This document shows positions 11,746 through 22,099 of a stretch of DNA of 64,000 nucleotides, in pieces. Numbering within the stretch: position 1 is the first letter of the stretch; every line of letters starts with the position of its first letter. The notes beneath the pieces are model-generated. The model worked only from the letters and a program-made list of their open reading frames with translations, had not been told where the DNA came from and made no database searches. Origin of the DNA: Euphorbia lathyris (lineage: Eukaryota; Streptophyta; Magnoliopsida; Malpighiales; Euphorbiaceae); contig NC_088915.1 of the NCBI RefSeq assembly GCF_963576675.1, forward strand, positions 90,839,501 to 90,903,500. The letters are read 5' to 3'. A program made the position numbers and the translations under genes.

Positions 11746-12597
11746 CTATTTCTTTTTCTTGCCTTGTGACTGACTTCGCTCATACTGACGTCGCTCATGC
11801 TGAGCCCTAGCTGCTTGTGCTTTCTCTTCCGTTTTGTCAACTTCGGGGAGCTTGAATGCATCGGTTAGGACAGCGCGAGTCAGTTCCTGAGAAAGCTCCT
11901 TTAGCTTCTCAGCGCTTTCATTGACGCCATCAAAAATGGCAACTCCATCAGTTGAGACCTCTGCAGGTATTCGGAGATCAGCAGCACTGAGCATATTGAC
12001 ACTGAAAGCTTGAGCTTTGGCTTGCCAGATAAGAGCTTCAGAGAGGCCATCAAAGATTTGGCGGAATGTCTTTAAGAGAGCTGAGTCATAATGATGACGT
12101 TGGATATTGTTATGACGGATATGGTTGAAAGATTGTTGTGCGAGAGACAGCAACTCATTTTGCTTCAACGCGTCAGTATCCATCTCTTGCTTATTGAGAT
12201 TAAGCAGCCTTATAGCCTCACCAATTTGCTCTACTGAGCAGTGACTGTATGACACCATTTGCTCGTTGGTCTTAAGTTGCTCAGTGTGAAGCTGAGCAAA
12301 GAGCATTTTGAGTTCAGAGGAAGTGGCGTAGTCAGTGTTCACAGCGGACAACTTCTGGACTTGGTGATGGAGAGAGTTCAGATGTTGAACTGTTGTCAGC
12401 TGTATCTCTGCCAGCTTGGCAATGGAATCCTGTTTAGCTTGCTGGGCTTGAAAGGATAAGACGACATTCAGCAGATCCTTAAGTCCCTTAACTTCATTGA
12501 GAAGCTGAGTGACCTGGGATAGCTGGGTAGTCTCAAGAATTGAAGTGCCAGCAGCAGTAGGAGTGGAATGTTGAAGATCCCAGATTAATGCTTGCAC
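11746..12597 (-). pseudogene. Sirevirus third ORF, C-terminal coiled-coil part
   Basis: A 283-residue frame ending at a TAG just inside the inserted solo LTR's target site. It is rich in Leu, Gln, Glu and Lys with long predicted helices (for example around residues 20-120), consistent with a coiled coil, and ends in a basic tail (GKKKK). No signal peptide, transmembrane segment or enzyme motif is visible. It appears to be the C-terminal third of a protein that starts at 14585, now divided by frameshifts. In Sireviruses a region downstream of pol is sometimes called env-like; here the position fits but nothing in the sequence shows an envelope function. Confidence 0.55.
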
Positions 12598-12811
12598 TGA
12601 GTCGATGATGTTTTTGCCGGACTCAGTGGCATTCAGATGGACATCAGTATGACCAGAAGGAAGTGGAGTGAAGGGAGTACCCTGGTACTGACTGGAAGAG
12701 TATGCTCAATCTGCACTTGAGTTTTAGGAAGAGTTGATTGATCGGCAGAGAATTGAGTTGTGGAAGTTATAACCCGAACACTGTTTGTGCTGACGGCAGA
12801 TTGATGTGGAG

Positions 12812-13966
12812 TCAGCACCATGCTTGAGGAAACAGCATGAACAGTAGACGGTTCAGCCTGACTGGTTGATGTGGCTGAAGTGTTAGGGTGGCATGTTCCT
12901 GCTGAGAAGAAACAGAGGCTTGTTTTTCCAATGGCGTCGAAGTAGTGGGAGTGGATTGCCGTTTGAAAAATTTGAGTTGAACAGTAGAAGGGTCCTTAGT
13001 TGTCTTCGTCAGGACAAGGTCAGGAAGAGTCGGTAGTTGCACAGGAGGTTCACTGACTATCTTCTCACTGGCCTTAACCAACTTTCGCCTTCTATGCGGT
13101 GGAGTCGAAGTATGAGCAGGTTCTTCTGAGTGAGTAGGAGAGTAGTCCTGTTGCTTAGTATGAGTCTGGTCAGCTTGCTCTTCAACTTGATCAATAGTGT
13201 GTTGGTTAAGTACTTGCTCAACTCCCGTAGCCAACACAGTGTCGACATGCACATCTCCACCAGCTAACCTAGTGTTAGCATCCTCAGATTCATGTTCGCT
13301 GGCAGTTTCCTCATAATCCTCAGCGTAATCCTGACCGCTGGCTTCGTCTTCTTCTTCTTCCTCAGTACTATCTCCATCAAGTTCTTCCTCAACTTGAGAG
13401 ATGAAGTGATCATCTAGTTGGACCTCAGGCTCCTCAAACTCAGCATTGGTACCTTGACACTGGGTGAAGTGAGAGTCATCCGGTACAATGAAGTCGGTCG
13501 GTATGGCTGCCAGAGGAGTCAAAGTTGAAGTCTTCTGCTTCTTCTGAGGTAGCTCAGCAGCTTCCTCAGTTCCAGGCTCATCTTGCTTGCTTCTTTTCTC
13601 AGCTGACTTTTCAGCTGACTTTCGCCTCTTTGCTGGAGACTCAACGTTCTTAGTGGGAGTCTCAGCAGATTTCCTCTTGCGGGAAGCTGGGGCCTTAGTT
13701 CTTCGCCCTTTCTTAGGCTCAGCAGATTCCTCAGTTTGGCCAGCATCAGCAGCAACTTTACCTTTCTTCAAAGGTTGTCCAAACTTCAGTGCCCTCGGCG
13801 AGGCAGCTATGATTTCAGTTCCTCTATTTTTCTCCTCACCTTCGAGGTCAATTTTGTGGTCAATGAGGATTCTTGTTATTATTGACCCAAGTCTCATTGT
13901 ACCAGTGCTGCGAAGAAACCCAGCAACGAGAAAAACCCAGCATGTGCCATATGAAGCACTGTTCAA
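12812..13966 (-). pseudogene. Sirevirus third ORF, charged central part
   Basis: An open frame of about 384 codons. The first 60 residues still belong to the globular N-terminal domain (a TMRLGSIITRILID stretch). A very basic segment follows with Lys/Arg clusters such as RKRK and KRRK that resemble nuclear localisation signals, then an acidic run with EEEEEDE, then a Pro/Thr/Gln-rich low-complexity tail. A frameshift near 13966 separates it from the upstream piece (12 codons of overlap in another frame). Further shifts between 12812 and 12597 separate it from the coiled-coil piece; the short frame 12633-12821 bridges that gap. The listed start is not a real initiation site. Confidence 0.5.
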
Positions 13967-14042
13967 AGTTTGTTGCTGATGTAGTGCAGTTTATCTTTGG
14001 GTAAATAAAATAACTCAGTAGGTAGTGAGCCATCTTCTGGTG

Positions 14043-14585
14043 CTAACCCATTGATGAGGCTGAGACTTCTCCTGAGTAGCCCTCAGGTTTGCAGAAACTG
14101 TGTACATAATTAGTCTTGTCCTGATCTCCTGATCTTCTCAGCCTTGCTCCCTCAGTTTTAAGCTGGAGAAGATTTCCTATGTAGAGAGGGTTGACGAAGA
14201 TGGTTTTTCCTTTTACCTCAGTGCATAGGTAGTCAGCATTGTCATTAGCTACTTTGAGGTTGTGGTAAAACTCCCTCACTAGGTCAGGATAAGTCTCATC
14301 CCTGACCGAGAACAGCCCAGTCCATCCATTCTGGGAAATCCATTCGCAAAATGGCTGTTCATTCTGTACGAAGTGTTCCGAAACCCATCTGGAGGGCTCA
14401 ACCTTCCATTCTCGTACGTTCTCAAAAACTTTGGAGTAGGTTCGGACCTTCACGGTTTTTCCTTGACCAGAGTTTTGGCTAGTTTTTCCCTTACTCGGCG
14501 TAGGAGGATTTTGAGTGGGTTCATCGGAGTTAGCCTTTTGGTGGCCGGCACCGGAGACGTTGAAAGATAACTTAGTCATTTTCAA
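14043..14585 (-). pseudogene. Sirevirus third ORF, N-terminal domain
   Basis: 180 codons starting at an ATG about 465 bp downstream of the pol stop. After a Ser/Thr/Pro/Lys-rich leader of about 60 residues comes a globular segment with an EFYHNL motif, a VKGKTIFV strand and an I-N-L-L-type helix. This pattern recalls the plant domain listed in Pfam as a putative plant transposon protein (Transposase_32), which occurs in extra ORFs of plant retroelements. The similarity is from memory. The frame stops at TAG (14043), but homologous-looking coding continues in another frame to about 13975, so the protein is frameshifted. Biochemical role unknown. Confidence 0.55.
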
Positions 14586-15049
14586 GGATTGGGAAAGTTC
14601 AGAAGGATTGAGAGAGAAGGTTTCTTTGCCTTAGAATTTGATTAAGCGTAAAGAATAAAAGATGGGAAATCACCCATAATTTATAGACGGAATGAGCGGT
14701 GTGGATTTAATCAAATCCATGTGTCAGTTTTGCCTTGGGATTGTGTACCGATAAAGATCCTGGCATTTATGACACATACGGCGAATACGTCATCCTAGGG
14801 CTATACGCGTGCTTTTACATTTATGCTAACGGATCTAACACTCAGCATCTAGAATGTGAAGCGTTTGATATTCTGAGTGGTCAGTAATGCATTTACAGAT
14901 GATTTTAAAGTTTAAGTTTAAACTAATTTACTCAGTGTGCAAGTTACTCAGTATTTGATGTTTAGTCAGTTTCGATGAGTTACTCAGCAAACAATCAATC
15001 ATTCAGCATAGTAATTCACTCAGCATTCATATTCATTTAGTACAGGAAT
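14586..15049. other. Spacer between Sirevirus pol and third ORF
   Basis: About 465 bp of AT-rich non-coding sequence. It may hold a promoter or leader for the third ORF, but I see no clear TATA element or splice-acceptor that settles how that ORF would be expressed. Confidence 0.4.
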
Positions 15050-16636
15050 TTACTGAAGAGGATTAAACATACCAATTGCTTCTCTCAGTATGCTGAACTG
15101 CTCACGGGCCAGTGGCTTCGTGAAGATATCCGCAAGCTGTTCGTCCATTGGGACAAAGGTCAGCTTGATCTCCCCTTTGAGTACATGGTCTCTAATGAAG
15201 TGATGTCTGATGCTGACATGCTTCATTCTGCTGTGTTGAATTGGGTTCTTGGAAAGATCAATTGCACTTTTGTTATCACATTTAACTTCAATTGTCTTCG
15301 TTTGAACACCATAGTCTTCAAGCTGTTGCTTAATCCATAGGACTTGAGCAACACAATGACCAGCAGCAATGTACTCAGCTTCAGTGGTAGACAAGACTAC
15401 TGACGCCTGCTTTTTGCTGAACCAGGATACAAGACAGCTTCCTAAGAAGTGGCATCCTCCAGAGGTGCTTTTACGTTCTAGCTTATCCCGTCCATAGTCA
15501 GCGTCAATGTATCCGATGAGTGTAAAATCATGAGTATTTGGATACCACAGACCTGCGTTCACTGAGCTTTGCAAATATCTAAGGATTCTTTTTACAGCAA
15601 TGTAATGAGATTCCTTAGGGTTAGATTGATATCTAGCACAGTAGCATACTGAAAACTGAATGTCCGGTCTACTGGCTGTTAAGTAAAGTAGAGAGCCTAT
15701 CATACCTCGATATAATTTGCTGTCTACTGACTTACCATTCTCGTCAGCGCAGAGGACAGTGTCAGTGCCCATAGGAGTGGATATTGGCTTGCAATTTTCC
15801 AAGTCATATTTCTTTAATATCTCCTTGGCATATTTGGCTTGACTGATGAAGATGCCATTCTTTCCTTGTTTAATTTGAAGACCGAGGAAGAAGTTGAGTT
15901 CTCCCATCATGGACATTTCAAACTCAGTCTGCATTTGTTTGCTAAACTCCTTGCACATTGATTCGTTAGTTGCACCAAATATTATATCATCAACATAAAT
16001 TTGGGCCAGCAGGGTATCTTTACCCTTTTTCTTAATGAATAAGGTTGTATCAGCTTTGCCCCTGACGTAATTTCTAGTCAGCAGGAAACTGATCAGCCTC
16101 TCATACCAAGCACGTGGTGCTTGCTTGAGGCCGTACAGAGCCTTTTTGAGTTTGTAAACATGGTTTGGGAACTTAGGATCCTCAAATCCTGGAGGTTGAT
16201 TTACATAAACCTCCTCGTTTATAACTCCATTAAGAAATGCACTTTTGACATCCATTTGGAATAATTTAAAGTTCATGTAAGATGCATATGCACATAGTAT
16301 TCTAATTGCCTCTAGCCTTGCCACTGGGGTAAATGTCTCACCGTAGTTAATACCTTCTTGCTGACTGTAGCCCTGAGCTACAAGCCTTGCTTTGTTCCTG
16401 ACTACGTTTCCTTGTTCATCCATCTTGTTCCTGAAGACCCATCTTGTTCCGATGGTCTTTTGACTCTTTGGATGAGGTACTAGCTCCCATACATCGTTTC
16501 TTCTGAATTGATCGAGCTCCTCTTGTATTGCGTTCATCCAGAATTCATCGTACTCAGCTTCAGCGAAATTCTTCGGTTCTTGTACTGAGACGAAGGCGAC
16601 ATTGCTGAGGTACTTCCTGAGCTGATTCCTCATCAT
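15050..16636 (-). CDS. Sirevirus reverse transcriptase and RNase H
   Basis: The C-terminal part of pol. RT copies the element RNA into cDNA and RNase H removes the RNA. Visible marks are the first catalytic Asp in FQMDVKSAFLNG, the ALYGLKQAPRAWYERL block, the YVDD box in QIYVDDIIFGAT, and RNase H motifs DADYGRD, STTEAEYIAA and CDNKSAIDLS, ending GMFNPLQ before the stop. The frame is open for 528 codons and is continuous upstream through the integrase C-terminus to 17192, so the listed start is only the first Met after the integrase tail. The AFLNG...EEVYVNQPPGFED wording matches Sirevirus-type RTs. This domain itself looks intact. Confidence 0.9.
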   Translation of the reverse strand: MMRNQLRKYLSNVAFVSVQEPKNFAEAEYDEFWMNAIQEELDQFRRNDVWELVPHPKSQKTIGTRWVFRNKMDEQGNVVRNKARLVAQGYSQQEGINYGETFTPVARLEAIRILCAYASYMNFKLFQMDVKSAFLNGVINEEVYVNQPPGFEDPKFPNHVYKLKKALYGLKQAPRAWYERLISFLLTRNYVRGKADTTLFIKKKGKDTLLAQIYVDDIIFGATNESMCKEFSKQMQTEFEMSMMGELNFFLGLQIKQGKNGIFISQAKYAKEILKKYDLENCKPISTPMGTDTVLCADENGKSVDSKLYRGMIGSLLYLTASRPDIQFSVCYCARYQSNPKESHYIAVKRILRYLQSSVNAGLWYPNTHDFTLIGYIDADYGRDKLERKSTSGGCHFLGSCLVSWFSKKQASVVLSTTEAEYIAAGHCVAQVLWIKQQLEDYGVQTKTIEVKCDNKSAIDLSKNPIQHSRMKHVSIRHHFIRDHVLKGEIKLTFVPMDEQLADIFTKPLAREQFSILREAIGMFNPLQ

Positions 16637-17827
16637 CAGGGTATTCCCAGCAGAATCAAGGATCGCACTCTCTGAGTGTCCTCTTGGGATCCTTATCTCT
16701 TTAGGTAGATTTATGTCTTGTGCTGTTTCTGTTTCAACAATCTCTGCAGAAGTAGATGGGTCAGTAAAAGTAATCTTAGGTTCACTCTTACTCTTAGTCA
16801 GCCTTTTCGTGAATGACTCAGTAGCTGGTTCTGGGTCAGCAATGGTTACTGAGTGTGGATCATCTTCGGTCAGCGGCTGGTATCTACCTGCAGGGTCAGT
16901 TTCATCGAACTCTACATGTATTGACTCTTCTAAAACTTGAGTTCGCTTATTAAAAACTCTGTATGCTTTGCTGTTTGTTGAGTAGCCTAGAAAGATAGCC
17001 TCGTCAGCTTTTGAATCAAACTTTGCTAAGCTATCTTTGGTATTTAAAATAAAACATCTACAGCCAAAGGCACGTAAGTATCCAATATTGGGCTTTCGTC
17101 CTTTCCAAAGTTCATAGGGGGTTTTCTTTAATATAGGTCTAACTAGAGCCCTATTAAGAATATAGCATGCTGTGTTAACAGCCTCTCCCTAAAAATACTT
17201 TGGAAGCCTATGCTCATCCAGCATTGTCCTGGCTATTTCAACCAGAGTTCTGTTCTTCCTTTCTACAACCCCATTTTGCTGAGGTGTTCTAGGAGCAGAA
17301 AAATTGTGGTCAATGCCGCTGGCTTCACAGAATTCAACAAACTTTTGGTTTTTGAATTCTCCACCGTTATCACTACGGATGTGAGCTAATTTTAGGTCTT
17401 TTTCATTTTCAATTTTTCTAACCAAATTTGAAAATGTCTCAAAGGTCTCATCCTTGCTGGTCAGCAGGATAACCCACGTATACCGAGAGAAGTCATCTAC
17501 AATGACCAAGGAAAATCTTCTTCCACCCAGACTCAGCGGCTGGACTGGACCGAAGAGATCCAAGTGTAGTAACTCTAACGGACGTTTAGTTGAGATGATA
17601 TTTTTGCTATGAAAAGATTGTTTGGTTTGTTTTCCAGCTTGGCAAGCGTGGCATAATTGATCTTTTTGAAATTTAAGTTCAGGCAGTCCCTCAACCAATT
17701 GCTTTCTTGCTAGTTTGGCCAGGAGGTCCATGCTTACATGACCAAGTCTCCTGTGCCATAGCCAGGAATTTTCTTCCTTTGATACTAAGCACACAGTTTT
17801 TGAAAACTTTTTCTCTAAGTCTAGCAT
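16637..17827 (-). pseudogene. Sirevirus integrase, interrupted by one amber codon
   Basis: Integrase inserts the cDNA into chromosomal DNA. The zinc-binding HHCC domain (WLWHRRLGH ... CHACQAGK) is followed by the catalytic Asp in LHLDLFGP, the second in RSDNGGEF and the Glu in QQNGVVERKN, so the D,D-35-E triad is preserved. At 17189-17191 an in-frame TAG replaces the Trp expected after PKYF. The frame then stays open through the integrase C-terminal domain (AFGCRCF, FLGY) into RT. Apart from this codon the region could be translated. Confidence 0.8.
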
Positions 17828-18160
17828 AAAGACATTATTTATCCGAGGGGCAGTTAAAATTAACTCATTTGTTTTACCCTCGTATATTTTACATCCAGTA
17901 GCATCAAATATAACTTTTCTCCCATTATCACATAGCTGAGCTACGCTGAGTAAGTTATATTTGAGTCCGCTGACTAGGGAGACAGATTCAATAGTAGGAT
18001 TACCTCCGATGGTTCCTGACCCTACTATCTTGCCCTTCTTGTTGTCTCCAAAACTTACGCTTCCTCCTCATTTACGCTCAAACGTGATGAACTGAGTTTC
18101 ATCACCCGTCATATGCCTTGAGCATGCGCTGTCAATATACCACATCTTTGACTTCTCGGC
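17828..18160 (-). pseudogene. Sirevirus protease, interrupted by TGA
   Basis: The aspartic protease cuts the Gag-Pol precursor. The active-site motif WYIDSACSRHMTG is encoded at about 18107-18145, with the catalytic Asp codon at 18131-18133. It is in the same frame as integrase but not in the gag frame. An in-frame TGA lies at 18068-18070. Downstream, the LKYNLLSVAQLCD stretch typical of the protease-integrase linker is open. DSA rather than DSG at the active site is a conservative variation. Confidence 0.75.
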
Positions 18161-18189
18161 ACATCTCAGGCTTACCTGCATTGTAACTA

Positions 18190-19916
18190 GTTACTTTTAG
18201 GTACCCAATTCTTTTTGGGTCCTGGCTTGTTAGGTGCAACAGGTATAGCATCATATTTTATTTTATGGCGACATACATGGACAGTATGGCCATTCTTTCC
18301 ACAGAAGTCACAGTTGACCTTCTGTTTAGGATTTTTACTGACTTGTCAGCACCCTAGTGCTGAGCGTGCCAGCACACCTTAGTGGTGTGTCCTAACTTCC
18401 CACAAAAATCACATTGGACTTTTCGCTGGGGTTTCCATCTCTGCTGAGTACCTTGGTACTGAGTTCTCAGAGGAATGTTATTTTTATTAGGAACCTTTAG
18501 TTGGTTCTGGATGGTTGTGACGTCCTTCCTCAGTTTCTTTGAAACTGACTGGACTTCAGAGACATACTCATGCATGATCTTCATGTTATCATGCAGAGTT
18601 GAATTGTCCTGAAGGAGGAATCTGAGGTCACTCAGTTTGACCTCTTCCACTTCGTCACAGCGCCTGCTGAGTGCTCTAACTTTCTTATTACACTTCTTAA
18701 CAAGTGTATAGAGATCACTCAGGGCATTAACCATATCGTTTCTGAGCTGGGGAAGAGAAATTACCTCATTTGATTGCTCCTCATCTTCTGATGGGTCAGC
18801 ATGCTCAGAGACGCATGGCTCAGCAAGTTCGTCAGCCATGAAGCATATCTTTGCTGACTCGGTGGCCTCAGTTTCTGTAGATGAAGATTCATCGTTGTCG
18901 CTCCAAGTAGCCACCATTGCTTTCTTCCCACTTTTCTTGTCTTTCCTTAGCGTGGGGCAGTTTGACTTAATATGGCCAGTTTGATGGCACTCAAAGCATG
19001 TAATGGGCTTTGAGCTGTCCTTTCTGTATTTGCTGTCGCTTGAGTCAGCCTTATACTTATCAAACTTTTTGTACGGCTTTTTGGAATATTTGTCGTTCTT
19101 CCTGAACAACCTTTTCATCTTCCTTGTGAACATAGCCATCTCCTCATCATCAGTTGAGCTCCCGTCAGTGGAGTCAGCTTTCATGACAAGTGACTTCTGC
19201 TTCTTGTCTTCAGATTTTTCCTTCACCTCAAAGTTTTTCATGGATATCTCATGGGTCAGCAACGAACCGATGAGTTCGTCATATTTGTAGGTGGTTAAAT
19301 CCTGAGCTTCCTCAACTGTTGTCTTCTTTGCTTGCCAATCTTTAGGAAGACTCCTGAGTATCTTTTTGACTTGTTCTTCCTCAGTGAAGATTTTCCCAAG
19401 TCTCTTGAGCTCATTAATGATGTTGGTGAACCTTGCGTTCATGTCTGAAATGCCCTCATCATTGTTCATCTCGAACAGCTCGTACAGTCTCATCTGCTGA
19501 TTCACCTTGGACTCCTTTACTTTATTGGTTCCCTCGTAGGTGACTTCCAGCTTTCTCTAGATCTCTTGTGCCGACTCACAACCTGAGATTTTATTATATT
19601 CTGCAGCATCGAGTGCACAGTGAAGCATATTGATAGCCGAAGCATGGTTTTGGAGCTTCTTAAGATCATCCTCTGTCCATTTGGCCTTAGCTTTTACAAC
19701 TGTTTGGCCAGCCACAACCTCGACAGGTACAAATGGGCCTTGGACTATAGATAGCCAGGCACTCATGTTTGTAGCCTGAATGAAGTTTTTCATCCTATTC
19801 TTCCAGAAGGTATAGTTTGACCCGAAGAATAGGGGAGGCCTAATAATGGACAGCCCCTCAGGCAGTATTTGAGTTGTTTGGTTTCCAGGGAGAAACCGAG
19901 TGCTGTTTTCGCCCAT
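18190..19916 (-). pseudogene. Sirevirus gag with three zinc knuckles, broken
   Basis: Gag forms the virus-like particle and binds genomic RNA. The N-terminal part (19557-19916) has the FWKNRMKNFIQ helix typical of copia Gag. A TAG at 19557-19559 replaces a Trp, after which the same frame continues (18354-19505). Two CX2CX4HX4C knuckles lie in this frame: CFECHQTGHIKSNC and CDFCGKLGHTTKVC near the end. A third, CDFCGKNGHTVHVC, sits at 18271-18312 in a different frame, showing a frameshift between knuckles two and three. A coiled-coil-like segment separates knuckles one and two. Multiple knuckles support the Sirevirus assignment. A further frame change separates this from protease, and whether it is native is uncertain. 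Confidence 0.8.
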
Positions 19917-19963
19917 GGTAGGGATTAGCTCAAGGTTGTTAGACCTTTTAGAGTGAGCTTTTA

Positions 19964-19976
19964 GGGTCTGATACCA
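19964..19976 (-). promoter_or_regulatory. Sirevirus primer-binding site (tRNA-iMet type)
   Basis: On the minus strand TGGTATCAGACCC begins two bases after the 5' LTR. Its first ten bases match the initiator-Met tRNA primer-binding sequence (TGGTATCAGAGC) used by most plant copia elements. Confidence 0.8.
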
Positions 19977-19978
19977 CT

Positions 19979-21317
19979 TGTTGATCCCTTGTAAGGTTGC
20001 AAGTATAGTTCCAAGGGGGGGGGTTAGGAACTATTTAAACTTTTTCGCAATTAGGGCATACTTCTTTTTCTAAAGAAAAAGGTTTGAACAGCGGCGCTGA
20101 GTAAACAGCAAGATACTGGCTTAGTCAACAGGTGACTAGGTCAGTTTCTTAGCTTGAGTCAAAAGATAGCACTTAGAGTCTATTCCTGAGCTCAGACGTT
20201 CAATGCGCACAACTCAACTTGACCTCTTTACTTGGTCAGTTTTTGGTTATTTTAAGCAAGCAATTTAAATAAGGAGTTAAAGGTAAGAAATACTTCACTC
20301 AGCAGATTTATCCAGGTTCGGCTTCTTCTAAGCCTACGTCCTGTCCCCGGAACACATTCCGAGATTTCAAATCCTCTACTGAGCTCTTTAAAGGTAGAGC
20401 CTCAAACCTTTTACAATATCAGCAATTGAGTATGACAAGAGTACCTTCCTCTATACTTCTACTCAATCCTAATCTCTCCGCTGAGTACTAAAACCGAGTA
20501 CTCAGCCTCTCCTTTCTATCTCTAGAAATGATAAGTGTTTTGTCCTATACAAATATTTGCTAAGACACTTTAGACGATTGAAACAATCACTCTAGACTTT
20601 TACACAGATATAAGAATTGTAGTGTAAGATTTTGCTTTGCTTCTTTGCTTGCAGAACTTGTAGAAATTTGGTCAGCGTAACTGCTAGATCAAGTTCTGTA
20701 TTGAGTGAAGCTTCTGATGGCTCTATTTATAGAGACGTCTGGGCATCGGTCATTTCGAATTTCGAAATAACCGTTGGAGGGAAACGGCTATATGTCGTTG
20801 TCATCCTGACTTGCTCAGAGCTCTCGGCCAATCAGAATTGTGTATCTTCTGTCCTCGGTCAGCTCAGCAGACTGTCTCTCCTTTTATGGTAAAGTCAACT
20901 GGACAGCATACTGTGTCGTCTGAACTTTGCCAAAAGAGGAAACACTTTGTCTGGAAGTTTTCCTTTGCCAGCTGCTGTCTTGTACGCTTTGTCGAGACTA
21001 CTCAGCAGCTTCATCTTGAAGTTGTTCTCGAAGGTCTTCTAGATCCTTCCGTTTGCTGAGTTGCGTTTTGTTCAAAACGGCAACGCCTTGACATACGCGG
21101 GCCGAGTGTACTGAGTTGTTTGACTTAGGCCTTGGCTTCCATATTGGGCTTGGGCCTTTTAATCCTTTATGTCTTATAACAGTTTTAACTCAACATTGAA
21201 CAAACACATTAGTAGAATAAATCAAAGCATTTAAACTTGGTGTGTTTAGAATATGTATTTTAAATTATACTTAAACAATTTTGTCAAATCAAAATTATGT
21301 GGAAAGGTGTTTCAACA
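19979..21317 (-). repeat. Sirevirus 5' LTR (in element orientation)
   Basis: 1,339 bp, TG...CA ended, directly next to the primer-binding site and followed by CCATT at 21318. It drives and initiates the element transcript on the minus strand. Its poly-G run is 9 bases against 19 in the partner LTR. Confidence 0.92.
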
Positions 21318-21382
21318 CCATTAGGGTCGGGTAGTGCCGGGTACCCGCGGGTAGGGTACCCGTTGCCATCCCTAGCACTAGG

Positions 21383-22070
21383 TTCTCCATGTCAAACAGA
21401 TGATTTTTCTTATATATTTTACCATGTGTAATATGGACTCATACATATTATAAGAGATCACACTATTTTATTTATTAAGCGGATCACAATACACTAGTCT
21501 TAATATGAATTGAGGTGTCCTCCAAATGACATGTAAGACCGGGTACTTAGTATAAGAATTCTAAATAGACACATTTTCTGATTTTAGAATAGGAGGAGTG
21601 CTCAATAGATTTTTGCTTAGTTTAGAAATTTAATTAATAATTTTAATAGTTTAAGTTACTAATTCATTTTGAAATTTTAATTTGGAGGTGATTAGAAGTA
21701 CTTTGGCTCTATTCTTTATTACTGAAAAAAATTGAACTGAATGCTACTGAACTGAACTGAATTGAATTTAACTGGACTTAATTGAATGTTACTGAATTTA
21801 ACTGAATGCTACTGTACTTAACAATACTGATGATATTAGACTTTAAAATAATTTTAATGATAATATTGGACATTAATAAGCTTATAATAATAATAACGAT
21901 AATACATAAATATATTATTAAAGATAAAACTAAATTGAATATCAAATAAAAGTTTGTCTCGATAAAAGCTTGTAAAATTAAATAAAAATGAGTCTAATTT
22001 AAATTAAAAATATAAATTTACATATAATTTAAAGCTTATAAAATTAAATACAATTTTTCATATGAATACA
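21383..22070. other. AT-rich spacer with ACTGA-rich stretch
   Basis: Flank of the hAT element. A low-complexity stretch of ACTGAA/GAACTG words (about 21721-21830) reappears at 24890-24980 on the far side of the copia remnant, so both may be parts of one older repeat split by it. No gene seen. Confidence 0.4.
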
Positions 22071-22099
22071 TATTAGAATAAGTCAACTTTCTGTTACCA

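Larger units (their letters stand above)
6933..21317 (-). mobile_element. Sirevirus-type Ty1/copia retrotransposon with both LTRs
   Basis: The element reads on the minus strand and is flanked by CCATT duplications (6928-6932 and 21318-21322). In coding order it has the 5' LTR, a primer-binding site, gag with three zinc knuckles, protease, integrase, RT-RNase H, a further ORF region, three polypurine tracts and the 3' LTR. Total length is 14.4 kb including a 2.9-kb solo LTR, about 11.5 kb without it. The pol order PR-IN-RT-RH defines copia. Long LTRs, multiple knuckles, repeated polypurine tracts and a region downstream of pol point to the Sirevirus/Maximus lineage. The LTRs differ by about 11 substitutions plus a poly-G length change, so insertion was recent. 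Nonsense codons and frameshifts in gag, PR, IN and the third ORF make this copy non-autonomous. Confidence 0.85.
5512..21374. mobile_element. hAT-type non-autonomous element, split by nested insertions
   Basis: The left end starts TAGGGATGACAACGGG at 5512. The right end, read on the other strand from 21374, starts TAGGGATGGCAACGGG, and both continue into GGGTACCCGCGGGTA-type sequence. Flanking 8-bp repeats are ACACTAGG (5504-5511) and GCACTAGG (21375-21382), one mismatch. An 8-bp target duplication with short TIRs is the hAT signature. The element's own DNA is only 5512-5651, 6565-6932 and 21323-21374, about 0.55 kb, and it encodes nothing. The rest is a TIR element and a Sirevirus that landed in it. 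Confidence 0.75.

Noticed and set aside
11088..11769. Overlapping Arg/Pro/Gly-rich frames on both strands, up to 159 residues
   Set aside because: CpG-rich repeats lack stop codons by composition; the region is LTR sequence.
13587..13979. 130-residue plus-strand frame
   Set aside because: Antisense shadow of the biased third ORF of the Sirevirus.
11746..14585. Envelope gene in the Sirevirus
   Set aside because: The position fits the env-like region of some Sireviruses, but no signal peptide, transmembrane segment or glycoprotein-like Cys pattern is seen.
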